64,000 nucleotides of DNA from Oceanisphaera psychrotolerans (lineage in GTDB: Bacteria > Pseudomonadota > Gammaproteobacteria > Enterobacterales > Aeromonadaceae), in the NCBI RefSeq assembly GCF_001870485.1, contig NZ_MDKE01000003.1, positions 1 to 64,000 on the forward strand, given 5' to 3'. The position numbers and the translations under genes are program-made. Shown here in pieces: positions 54,761 through 63,030 of this stretch (its first letter is position 1; the number at the start of each line of letters is the position of its first letter). The notes beneath the pieces are model-generated. The model had not been told where the DNA came from and searched no databases. It saw only the letters and a list, made by a program, of their open reading frames with translations.

Positions 54761-55979
54761 TGGCGTTTTATCAATACCGGGCCCGTAACCGTCAGGGACA
54801 GCTCAACGAAGGCCGGCTGGAAGCCGCCTCGTCCCAGGCGGCGGCCGACAGCCTGATCAATGCCGGCCTGATGCCGGTCGAGATCAGGGAAACCCGGACC
54901 GGCACCCAAACCGGGATACAGCTGCGCCAGTTTCTGCAGGGCGGGGTCAAGCCCGAAGCCCTGCTGATCCTGAGCCGTCAGTTCGCTTCCCTGACCCGGG
55001 CCGGCATTCCCATTCTGCGTATCGTGGAAGGGCTGCGTGACACCACCGACAACAAGGTGCTGACCCTGGCGCTGGACGAGGTGGCCTCGGCCCTTAACCA
55101 GGGCCAGACCCTGGCCAACGCCCTGGCGGCCCATCCCCATCTGTTCAATTCGCTGTTTGTGTCACTGGTGGAAGTGGGCGAGAGCACCGGTCAGCTGGAG
55201 CAGGCCTTCTTGCAGCTGGCCCATTATTATCAGCTGGAGCTGGATACCCGCCGCCGGGTGAAGGCCGCCATCCGTTACCCGATGTTCGTCTGTATCGCCA
55301 TGGTCGCCGCCATGACGGTGCTGAACATCTATGTGATCCCGGCCTTCAGCGGCATTTTTGCCCGGCTGGGCGCCGATTTGCCCTGGACCACCCGTTTTCT
55401 TATCGGCTCGTCGGCCTTCTTTACCCAGTACTTCGGCCACATGGTGGTGGCGCTGCTGGCGGGGTGGCTGTTGCTGTGGCGTTATATCAGTACTCCGGCC
55501 GGGCGGCTGCGCTGGCATCGGTGGCAGTTGCGTATTCCCATCGTCGGGCCGTTGATCAAACGCATTCTGCTGGCCCGTTTCTGCCGCAGTTTTGCCATGA
55601 TGCTGGCCGCCGGCGTGCCCATCGTCCGGGTGCTGACCCTGGCCGGCACCGCCACCGGTAATGCCTGGCTGACCCGGGCCATTCTCGGCATGGGCGAGGG
55701 GCTGTCATCAGGCAGCAGCCTGTCGGCGGTGGCCGCCGAGAGTCGGGTCTTTACGCCCTGATCTTGCAGATGTTCCGGGTGGGGGAAGAAACCGGCCGGG
55801 TGGACGAAATGGTGATGGAAGCGGGCCGCTTCTACGAAGAAGAGGTGGACTACGACATCAGTAACCTGACGTCCAAGATCGAGCCCATCCTGATCGTCGG
55901 CATCTCCGTCATGGTACTGATCCTGGCGCTGGGCATCTTCACCCCCATGTGGGACATGGTGAACGTCGTCAAAGGGTAA
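54760..55979 (+). CDS. mshG: MSHA inner-membrane platform protein MshG, frameshifted
   Basis: A GspF/PilC-type protein. From GTG 54760 (overlapping the mshE stop) it reads AFYQYRARNRQGQLNEGRLEA, has RQFASLTRAGIPILRIVEGL near residue 70 and the second-half LLARFCRSFAMMLAAGVPIVRVL near 270. The frame breaks near 55756 (AESRVFTP) and resumes with LILQMFRVGEETGRVDEMV. One added base gives 406 residues, the family norm. Almost surely a sequence error. mshF, normally next, is missing. Confidence 0.88.
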
Positions 55980-56179
55980 AGGTCAAGGGGTAACAGTGGC
56001 GAGTCAAAGGCCAGAGCCCCTTAATCCACAAAAATGCTGGGGATGTTGTGTTTTCAGCTGAAAGGACTGGATTGCCCCGCACCTGATCAGTATCATCCGA
56101 GCGTAGTATTTGAACGATGGTTTATCCGTAAAATAGCATTGTTACCAACAAGTTAATGACATCAAGAGATGAGGAAAGC
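55980..56179 (+). promoter_or_regulatory. leader of the major pilin gene
   Basis: This 200-base AT-richer gap stands where mshF and mshB usually lie. No open frame with pilin or membrane features remains. It probably carries a separate promoter for mshA (AT-rich part 56100-56150), as usual for a strongly expressed pilin, but no box pair is convincing. Confidence 0.4.
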
Positions 56180-56683
56180 ATGAAGAAAACAGCGGGTTTT
56201 ACCCTGATCGAACTGGTTATCGTGATCGTGATTTTAGGCATTCTGGGTGCCGTGGCTGCACCGCGTTTCATCAACCTGCAGGGAGATGCGTATGGCGCCA
56301 ACGTTAATGCTTTGAAAGGCTCAATTCAATCTGGTCTGACCTTAGCGAACACCAAGGCGATTTTGAAAGGTCAAGACAATACAGATGCTCCCACACCTAT
56401 TGAAATAGATGGAACAAATGTAAACTTCATTCATGGTTTTCCTACAGCTAATGCTACCGGCATCATTGCGATGCTTCAGGAACTTGATGTTTCCGATGCG
56501 GGAACTACTGCTGCTTTCCGTTCTATTGGTGGTGGTGAAACCGCGGGTGCAACTATCACCATCGCTCCAACAGCACGGATTGGTGCTGACGAAGATGATG
56601 CGACTACTACTTGCAAAGTTGTGTATAAGGCTGCGACGTCTACTGCTGCGGCAACAGTTTCATCTGATACTTCCGGATGCTAA
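56180..56683 (+). CDS. mshA: MSHA major pilin MshA
   Basis: A 167-residue type IV pilin. The class III leader MKKTAG is cut before Phe in G-FTLIELVIVIVILGILGA, with the essential Glu5. The globular part is Thr/Ala/Gly-rich with two cysteines near the C-terminus (TTCKVV and the final SGC) that can form the disulfide loop. GC content is lower than in the neighbours, as often for surface pilins under diversifying selection. ATG 56180 has GAGG upstream. It has its own terminator. It could also be mshB in name, but position and strength favour the major pilin. Confidence 0.88.
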   Translation: MKKTAGFTLIELVIVIVILGILGAVAAPRFINLQGDAYGANVNALKGSIQSGLTLANTKAILKGQDNTDAPTPIEIDGTNVNFIHGFPTANATGIIAMLQELDVSDAGTTAAFRSIGGGETAGATITIAPTARIGADEDDATTTCKVVYKAATSTAAATVSSDTSGC

Positions 56684-56694
56684 TTAGATAAATG

Positions 56695-56719
56695 AAAGGC
56701 GGCTTAGGCCGCCTTTTTT
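56695..56719 (+). terminator. terminator after mshA
   Basis: AAAGGCGGC-TTAG-GCCGCCTTTTTT, eleven bases after the mshA stop. It probably lets pilin mRNA exceed the minor-pilin transcript. Confidence 0.88.
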
Positions 56720-56725
56720 AACCCC

Positions 56726-57286
56726 ATGACTAAACTCCGTGGTTTCACCCTCATCGAACTGATACTGGTGCTGGTGCTGACCGGCATACTGGCGGCGGTG
56801 GCCTTGCCACGCCTGCCGGTGGGCGGTAACTTCGAGCAGCGGTTGCAGGCCGACAATCTGATGGGCCTGCTGCGGCTGGCGCAACTCAGGGCCATGAATG
56901 ACCCGGGTGCCTTGGTCAGTGATATGGGTATAGAGCAATGCGGTCGGGTGGTGATTACCCAAAGTGGTTTTTCACTTTCCGATGACTGTGATTCTGCCGC
57001 GTTGTTAACGAGCGAGCAGTTAACCACAGCCGAGCAACAAGGCCTGTTTGTGGGCAAAACCGGACTGACCATGACGGTTGAGCCCTCTCTTTCCTACACG
57101 CTGCCGCTGGTCGTGCAATTTGGCAAGCCGGCGGCAGCGTCTGCTTACCTGAGTAACGATAGCCGTCTGGGGCGGCCCTATCTGCATAGGTCCTCGGGGC
57201 CGGTACCGCTGAATACGGCGATGATGATTACCCTGGGCGACAAGGTCGTGTACATCGAACCCGAGGGCTATATTCATGCGCCCTGA
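56726..57286 (+). CDS. mshC: MSHA minor pilin MshC
   Basis: A 186-residue pilin-like protein with leader MTKLRG and G-FTLIELILVLVLTGILAA. The body contains GALVSDMGIEQCGRVVI near residue 57 and a C-terminal IEPEGYIHAP. Follows the mshA terminator by seven bases and overlaps mshD by eleven. Confidence 0.85.
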   Translation: MTKLRGFTLIELILVLVLTGILAAVALPRLPVGGNFEQRLQADNLMGLLRLAQLRAMNDPGALVSDMGIEQCGRVVITQSGFSLSDDCDSAALLTSEQLTTAEQQGLFVGKTGLTMTVEPSLSYTLPLVVQFGKPAAASAYLSNDSRLGRPYLHRSSGPVPLNTAMMITLGDKVVYIEPEGYIHAP

Positions 57287-57839
57287 CGTCTTGCTCGTTC
57301 CTGGTGGTCAGCGTGGCATCAGCCTGCTGGAATATGTGCTGGGGTTGGTGATACTGGCCATCGTGCTGGTCGGTGCCGGGCTGTTTTTTCTCAGTCAGCC
57401 CCGCCAGCTGGACCCGGTGTTTCAGTTCAGGGCGGTGTCACTGGCCGAAGCCCTGGCCGAGCAAATCGTGGCGGTAAAATACGACGCCAATAATAATCCC
57501 GTCGCACAGGAGCGTTGTGGTATCGATGGCGTGCCAGCCTGTGCCAACAGTCCGCAGGCATCGGCATCCGATGAGGTGAGCAGCTTTGCCGTGGTGGATG
57601 ATTTTCAGCTCTGGTGTAATGACGGTGAGAAGGGAGCCGTGGGTGCCGTTGGTGGTGAGGCGCTGGCCGCTCAGCTGGACTTGCCGGAAGCACAGCTTTA
57701 TCGACGCTTTACGGTAGAAACCTGTGTGTCGGTTAACGAGGATGACCCCGACAATATTTTCAAACGGGTAGAGATAAAAGTCGCTATCGACCAGGGGACG
57801 ACCCTGTCCTTTACCCTGCACCGGTACAACATCCGATGA
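57276..57839 (+). CDS. mshD: MSHA minor pilin MshD
   Basis: A 187-residue pilin-like protein; the leader is longer (about 14 residues, ending GGQRG) before ISLLEYVLGLVILAIVLVGA, with Glu5 kept. Four cysteines (ERCGIDGVPACA, LWCND, ETCVSV) suggest disulfides outside. Overlaps mshC and mshO (ATGA). Confidence 0.85.
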   Translation: MRPDVLLVPGGQRGISLLEYVLGLVILAIVLVGAGLFFLSQPRQLDPVFQFRAVSLAEALAEQIVAVKYDANNNPVAQERCGIDGVPACANSPQASASDEVSSFAVVDDFQLWCNDGEKGAVGAVGGEALAAQLDLPEAQLYRRFTVETCVSVNEDDPDNIFKRVEIKVAIDQGTTLSFTLHRYNIR

Positions 57840-58603
57840 AGGCGCGTGGCTTTACCCTGCTGGAGCTGGTTATCGTGCTGGTGCTCATCGGCATCGGCGC
57901 CGTCTTTGGCACCCGGTTCATCGCCGACATGGCCACGAGCTATGTCGGTACCGCCGAGCGCGGTCAGGCCCTGGCCGGCGCCCGTTTTGCCATGGAACGT
58001 ATCCGGCGCGAACTCGGCCTGGCCTACAGCCCCAGCGTCTATATCGGCTCTTATGACGGCGCCGCCAATCGTTGTGTCTCCTTCGTGCCGGTGCTGGCCT
58101 CAGGCAAATATCTCGGTCAGGTAACCGATGGTACCGCGCAGTTTATTGTTCCGCTGATACTGCAGGAAGACATTATCGATGGTGTCAACCTGGCGGTACG
58201 TGCCGACAGCGGCGAGGCCGTCTGGCAGGATTACCCCGAGGTACTGCCGGACAACGTGGCGGCGTTGAAGGATCAAAGCTCGGCGCAAGCCGTGCTGTTA
58301 TTCTCCGATGCCTTCGCGTCAGGAGTCAGCTTTGACTGGGAGGGCCAGGGTAATCGTTATGTCCTGCTGTATCGGTATCAGGTTCGATTCTGTCTGGACG
58401 ATGACGGTAACCTCTGGCGCGAGATAAAAGAAGGAACCAGCGACTGGTCTGACAAAACCCTGATGTTGACCAACATCAAATCCGGGCCGCTATTTTCAGA
58501 CTATGATGAGTCTCTTCAGTTACTATGGATGACGCTGTCGATGCCGACCCGAGAAGGTGAGCTGGTGCTACCCAGTCAAGTCCAGGTGATTTATGAGCCC
58601 TGA
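57836..58603 (+). CDS. mshO: MSHA minor pilin MshO
   Basis: A 255-residue pilin-like protein with leader MKARG and FTLLELVIVLVLIGIGAVFG, then a long body with RFAMERIRRELGLAYSPSVY near 45-65, the wording of MshO/PilW-type minor pilins. Overlaps both neighbours, so the minor pilins are translated together. Confidence 0.87.
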   Translation: MKARGFTLLELVIVLVLIGIGAVFGTRFIADMATSYVGTAERGQALAGARFAMERIRRELGLAYSPSVYIGSYDGAANRCVSFVPVLASGKYLGQVTDGTAQFIVPLILQEDIIDGVNLAVRADSGEAVWQDYPEVLPDNVAALKDQSSAQAVLLFSDAFASGVSFDWEGQGNRYVLLYRYQVRFCLDDDGNLWREIKEGTSDWSDKTLMLTNIKSGPLFSDYDESLQLLWMTLSMPTREGELVLPSQVQVIYEP

Positions 58604-58985
58604 TATCAACCCCGGTGCTCACTCAAGGCAGCGCGGCAGCATGCTGCTGAGCGTGTTGTTCATCATCCTGGTGATGGCGGCGCTGATGGCCGGGATGGCC
58701 ACGCTGTCGGGCCAGAGCAGTCAGCAGCTGGTATACGAAGCCTTGGCACTGAAGGCCCGGCTGGCCGCCGAGTCGGTGCTGGAGCAAAAGGTGTTTGAAC
58801 TGCTGGACGTTATTACAGCCAGCAGTGCCGTCACGACAGACGTGGCGGGCTGTACAGGAATCGCCATGGTCCCGGAGAGCAGCACGAGCGCCGGCGTCAC
58901 CCAGGTGAATGTCATCGCCACAGGGACTTGTAACACCGGTCAACTGACGGTGATCCGCAACATAGAAGTCGAGGTGATTGAATGA
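58593..58985 (+). CDS. mshP: MSHA biogenesis protein MshP
   Basis: A 130-residue PilX-like protein: RQRGSMLLSVLFIILVMAALM at residues 10-30 is the membrane helix of this group, without a canonical Glu5. The body is small with two cysteines (VAGCTG, TGTCNTG). Overlaps mshO by eleven and mshQ by four bases. Confidence 0.84.
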   Translation: MSPDINPGAHSRQRGSMLLSVLFIILVMAALMAGMATLSGQSSQQLVYEALALKARLAAESVLEQKVFELLDVITASSAVTTDVAGCTGIAMVPESSTSAGVTQVNVIATGTCNTGQLTVIRNIEVEVIE

Positions 58986-61123
58986 AGTATTTAAAGGTTC
59001 TGCTTTTTGTCCCTCTATGCTGGAGTGCATCCGGCCTGGCGCAGACCATCGAAGAGATTTTCCCCTATACGGTGCAGAGCCATAGTGATGGTTATATAAA
59101 TATTCATAATAATTCCTTCATATATGGAGAAGGGAAAAATGATGACAGTGGGGAGGTTAACTTTACGTATGTCGATAGTGGAAAAAAAGATGATAAACGT
59201 TGTTATGGATATCCCTGTTCCGTCCCACCTTCGTCTAAGTATGAGAATACGCCTAAGGCAGATTTAGAGCTATACAAAGCAAAAGAAAAAGTTGAAATAA
59301 AGAATAGTGACTATACCGTGAATAACTGGAGTACGTTCGATGGTAATGGAAAGTTTTATATCATCAATGGTGATTTCGAGGTTAAGCCAAATGGTAAAGT
59401 TGGTGGGGTAGATGATGGCGTCTTGATTTTTGTTGAAGGTGATGCAGATATAAAGGGTGAGTTTTACGGCTACCTTTATGCTACAGGTGATGTGACAATA
59501 CAAACACCACACACTGGCTTTTGTGGGCGCGTAAGCTCAACGAATCAGGATGTGAAAGCCAATGCGACGATTGATAGCCGGGATACATGCTCATTCGATT
59601 TTAATTGGATTGATGAAGAAGAATTCGAGTATGATTTATCACCAACAAGTTCAATTGGTTACGTATATGGTGAAGGTGATAATGCCGCAAAAATACTCAT
59701 CGAAAGCACCGCCACTAATACCGCCCAAGATTTCAAGGTTAGCTATGATGCTGGAGCCCTGTCTTATAAAGCCGTGACTGGAAGTGATGGCGATTACAAA
59801 GATCTTATAAGCGGTAGCACATATTCATTACCATTAAACACCGAGCTTTACATCAAGCATGACCAAGCAGCATCACTCACATTGACCCTGGATCCACAGA
59901 TAGAAGGACAAGCTGCTCAGAGTGTCAGTCTTAAGTTTGTGCCCTACATGGTGGAAGTAACGTCACCTGCCAAATGCCCGGAAGTAGGGGAGACATTTAG
60001 CTATGCGGAGCACTCAGGCTGTCCTGTACTGGCCAAGGCCAGTGAAGAAACCTCTTTATCGTTAAACTTTGTTTCTTATGGTGTCGACGGCAGTAACAAA
60101 ACAAAAGGTTCGGAACTCACCTATTATAAGTTTGTACTGCCCAATGACAAAGCAGTGCAAGTTAACGAACATTTCCTTTCCAGTTTCGATGATGAAATTC
60201 TCTTTGATGATGTGGCTTTGGTACAAGCCACGGTGAATCAACACTGTGTTTCTTATGCTCCCGATTGTGGTGACAAACAAACCCAAGGCGATACTGCAAT
60301 CATCGGCCGCACCGTGCCCGCATCGCTTAGCGTAGAACAAATCATAGCCGGCGATATTTCCGGTGATGTGGTTTATGCCGGGCAGCAGGAGTCTGTTGAG
60401 TTTGAAGCAATACCCGGCTTTGTGGTGAAAGGGCTGGATATTGACGGCTCGGCCTTGCCCAGTTACAGCGGTGAATTTGCCGGTGGCCTCAAGGCCTCTG
60501 GTAATAGTCGGGTCGAGCTGGATACCACCTTGTCATATTCCGAATTGGCACTTTCTTACTCCGAGCCCGAGCCGGGGCAGCATCGGATAGAACTGGATCC
60601 TGACAGTCTGTCATTCATTAAAGACCAGCCCTTTGCCGAAACCGGTCTGAATCTGCCATTGGAGCTGACCATAAAGGGGCATGACCAAACCCTGGGCGTA
60701 AACGGTGAAACCACGCTGGCGGATGCAGACGATAAATTGCGCTTCGGCTATCTGACACTGGAAGATCTCGAGTTACCGCTTGGTCTGGAAGGAAAAATGC
60801 CGACCCACCTGAATTACTACTCGACCGACACTGGTACCGTGGCCGAAGACACCACATTTACTTATGTGTTGCAGCCGTCAGCTGTGCTTGATGTACCTGA
60901 CATGCCGTCTCCGCCGTTGACACTGACGGTAGCAGATCAGTCGATAGAAGTGAGCGCCTACGACAAGGCGTGGAGTGGCAAGGTGAGTATGGAAGTTCCC
61001 CTGTGGTTACAGCCTCACAAGGACGGCGCTCTGGCCCATCCATCGGCCAGACTGAATATCACCGAAGATCCGCGCAAGCGCGGCAACGATCGGGTGTTCA
61101 ACCGCCGGGAAGTGGCCCGTTAA
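58982..61123 (+). CDS. mshQ: MSHA biogenesis protein MshQ, short and mosaic
   Basis: A 713-residue exported protein with signal peptide (about residues 1-20, LLFVPLCWSASGLAQ). It ends GNDRVFNRREVAR, the MshQ/DUF6701 end pattern (GNDR..). Vibrio MshQ proteins are much longer (over 1000 residues), so this one is reduced. From about 59075 to 60330 the DNA is clearly AT-rich with different codon use; from about 60340 onward it returns to the GC-rich style. The N-terminal part reads like a surface adhesin body (Asp/Gly/Ser/Tyr-rich) and is probably exchanged. MshQ is taken to be a tip or surface-exposed component. Confidence 0.78.
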   Translation: MKYLKVLLFVPLCWSASGLAQTIEEIFPYTVQSHSDGYINIHNNSFIYGEGKNDDSGEVNFTYVDSGKKDDKRCYGYPCSVPPSSKYENTPKADLELYKAKEKVEIKNSDYTVNNWSTFDGNGKFYIINGDFEVKPNGKVGGVDDGVLIFVEGDADIKGEFYGYLYATGDVTIQTPHTGFCGRVSSTNQDVKANATIDSRDTCSFDFNWIDEEEFEYDLSPTSSIGYVYGEGDNAAKILIESTATNTAQDFKVSYDAGALSYKAVTGSDGDYKDLISGSTYSLPLNTELYIKHDQAASLTLTLDPQIEGQAAQSVSLKFVPYMVEVTSPAKCPEVGETFSYAEHSGCPVLAKASEETSLSLNFVSYGVDGSNKTKGSELTYYKFVLPNDKAVQVNEHFLSSFDDEILFDDVALVQATVNQHCVSYAPDCGDKQTQGDTAIIGRTVPASLSVEQIIAGDISGDVVYAGQQESVEFEAIPGFVVKGLDIDGSALPSYSGEFAGGLKASGNSRVELDTTLSYSELALSYSEPEPGQHRIELDPDSLSFIKDQPFAETGLNLPLELTIKGHDQTLGVNGETTLADADDKLRFGYLTLEDLELPLGLEGKMPTHLNYYSTDTGTVAEDTTFTYVLQPSAVLDVPDMPSPPLTLTVADQSIEVSAYDKAWSGKVSMEVPLWLQPHKDGALAHPSARLNITEDPRKRGNDRVFNRREVAR

Positions 61124-61133
61124 TCTCCGGAGC

Positions 61134-61163
61134 AGGGGCGGCCGTACCAGTATGGTGGCCCCT
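61134..61163 (+). terminator. possible terminator of the MSHA operon
   Basis: AGGGGC pairs with GCCCCT across 18 bases that can partly pair themselves, eleven bases after the mshQ stop. No good T run follows. Confidence 0.4.
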
Positions 61164-61245
61164 CAGTTTGCCTTGTATGTGTTTGAATATTATTATTTCT
61201 CAGCTAGAACAATGACTTGAAGAATCAGGTAAGGATTCCCGAATC

Positions 61246-63009
61246 GTGCAGAATTCAATCACCTCCCTGGAAAGCTGGCAGGAATCTACCGGATTATCTT
61301 CTCGGCCCCTGGAGCGCGCCTTGCAATTCAAACGGCAACTGCTGGAGCATGTGCTCGAGCATTCGCTCGAATTGATCATGGTCACGGATGCCAACAGCAT
61401 TATTCAGCGGGTGAACGCCGCCTTTACCCACATCACCGGTTATAGTGCCGAAGAGGCACTGGGGCAGACCCCCCGGCTGGTACAGTCGGCACGGCACTCT
61501 CCCGACTTTTACCGGCAGATGCGCATGCAACTGCAAGACAGCGGCAGCTGGAGCGGCCAGATATGGAACCGGCGCAAGTCGGGAGAAGTCTATCTGCAGT
61601 GGCTTACTATCAATACCTTGACCGATGACGACGGTGAAATCACTCACCGGGTGGCCATCGGCCACGACCTTACCGCGATCGCCGGCCCCAAGCGCGAACG
61701 TATGCTGTTTACCTTCAAAGATCCGCTTACTCAGCTGGGTAATCGCCAGTTGTTGACCAGCCGGCTCGAACAGGCGCTGGCCGAAGCCGAGCGCAACCAG
61801 ATAGAAGTGGGGCTGATGGTGCTCGATATCGGTCGCCTGCGGCCCGTTAACGAGCAACTCGGCCTGACCTGGGGTGATGACGTGCTGCGTCAGCAGGCTC
61901 GTACGCTGCAGGCGGCGGTAGACGAGGCCGATACCCTGGTGCGGCTGCAAGGCGATCAGTTTGCGGTGTTGCGTCACAGCCGGGCGCAAAACACCGCCAT
62001 GGCCCAGCTGGCCGACAAGCTGCTGGGCCTGCTGGCCCAACCGATAGTGCTGGCCGATCAGAATGTGGTCAGCCTGCAACCGAGTATCGGCATCGCCAAT
62101 TATCCGCGGGATGCGGCCGAGAGCACCGGCTTGTTGCAGGCGGCGGAGCATGCGCATGCCATGGCCAAGCGGGACGGGCGCAATCGTTTTCAGTTTGTGG
62201 ATCAACGCGAGCATGTCCTGCACCATCGGGAACTGCTCATCGAGCAGGGCCTGTACCACATACTGAACACCGGCACGGGTGAAGGCCTCAGCCTGCATTA
62301 TCAGCCTCAGGTCTGCCCGGATACGGGCACCATCAGGGCGCTGGAAGCCTTGTTGCGCTGGCAGCACCCGCAACTGGGGGCGATATCTCCGGGCGAGTTT
62401 ATTCCGGTGGCCGAGAAAAACGGCCTCTCGGTGCGACTGGACCGCTGGGTGATCGAGCAGGTTTGCGCTCAGGTGGCACAGTGGCAGTACCACTATTCCC
62501 GGTTGCCGGTGGTGTCCGTCAACCTCAGCGCCCAGCAGTTCGGTCAGGCGGATTTTTCCGACTGGTTGCAGGCGTGTGTGAATGAGGCGGGGATCACGGC
62601 CAACCGCCTGAAGCTGGAAGTGACCGAAACCACCATGATGGAGCATAAAGACTCATGCGTGGCCATGCTGAAACGCTTGCGGCGGCAGGGGTTCTGCATT
62701 TCTCTGGACGACTTTGGCACCGGTTATTCGGCGATGTCCTGCCTGCACCGGTACCCGCTGGATGAGCTCAAAATCGACCGCAGCTTCATGGTCGAGGCCT
62801 GCCATAATACGCGCGCCTTCGTGCTGCTGAAAACCATTGCCAGCCTGGCACAGCAGCTGTCGCTGAGTCTGGTGGTGGAAGGGGTTGAGCAGGCGTCACA
62901 GCTGGCGTTGCTGAGAGACTTTGGCCCCCTCACGGTGCAGGGATATTATTTTTATCGGCCGCTGTCGGTGACCGACATGACGGCGTTGCTGGCCGACAGA
63001 CAGCCCTGA
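61246..63009 (+). CDS. PAS-GGDEF-EAL protein, probable c-di-GMP phosphodiesterase
   Basis: A 587-residue cytoplasmic protein. PAS domain at about 30-145 (IMVTDANSIIQRVNAAFTHITGYS). GGDEF domain at about 155-310 with the active motif changed to QGDQF, so cyclase activity is unlikely. EAL domain at about 320-585 with every catalytic residue seen: EALLRW, NLSAQQF, EVTETTMM, LDDFGTGYS, LKIDRSF, VVEGVE and QGYYFYRPL. It should degrade c-di-GMP in response to a PAS signal. GTG 61246 is the start; AAGG lies 13 bases upstream. It follows the MSHA operon, whose ATPase binds c-di-GMP. Confidence 0.88.
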   Translation: MQNSITSLESWQESTGLSSRPLERALQFKRQLLEHVLEHSLELIMVTDANSIIQRVNAAFTHITGYSAEEALGQTPRLVQSARHSPDFYRQMRMQLQDSGSWSGQIWNRRKSGEVYLQWLTINTLTDDDGEITHRVAIGHDLTAIAGPKRERMLFTFKDPLTQLGNRQLLTSRLEQALAEAERNQIEVGLMVLDIGRLRPVNEQLGLTWGDDVLRQQARTLQAAVDEADTLVRLQGDQFAVLRHSRAQNTAMAQLADKLLGLLAQPIVLADQNVVSLQPSIGIANYPRDAAESTGLLQAAEHAHAMAKRDGRNRFQFVDQREHVLHHRELLIEQGLYHILNTGTGEGLSLHYQPQVCPDTGTIRALEALLRWQHPQLGAISPGEFIPVAEKNGLSVRLDRWVIEQVCAQVAQWQYHYSRLPVVSVNLSAQQFGQADFSDWLQACVNEAGITANRLKLEVTETTMMEHKDSCVAMLKRLRRQGFCISLDDFGTGYSAMSCLHRYPLDELKIDRSFMVEACHNTRAFVLLKTIASLAQQLSLSLVVEGVEQASQLALLRDFGPLTVQGYYFYRPLSVTDMTALLADRQP

Positions 63010-63030
63010 ACTGGCATCAGGTCTTGTTTT

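Noticed and set aside
48316-58985. Type II secretion or competence pilus cluster
   Set aside because: Gene order mshI-J-K-L-N-E-G-A-C-D-O-P-Q and MshEN motifs identify it as MSHA; gsp-specific genes (C, K, L, M) are absent.
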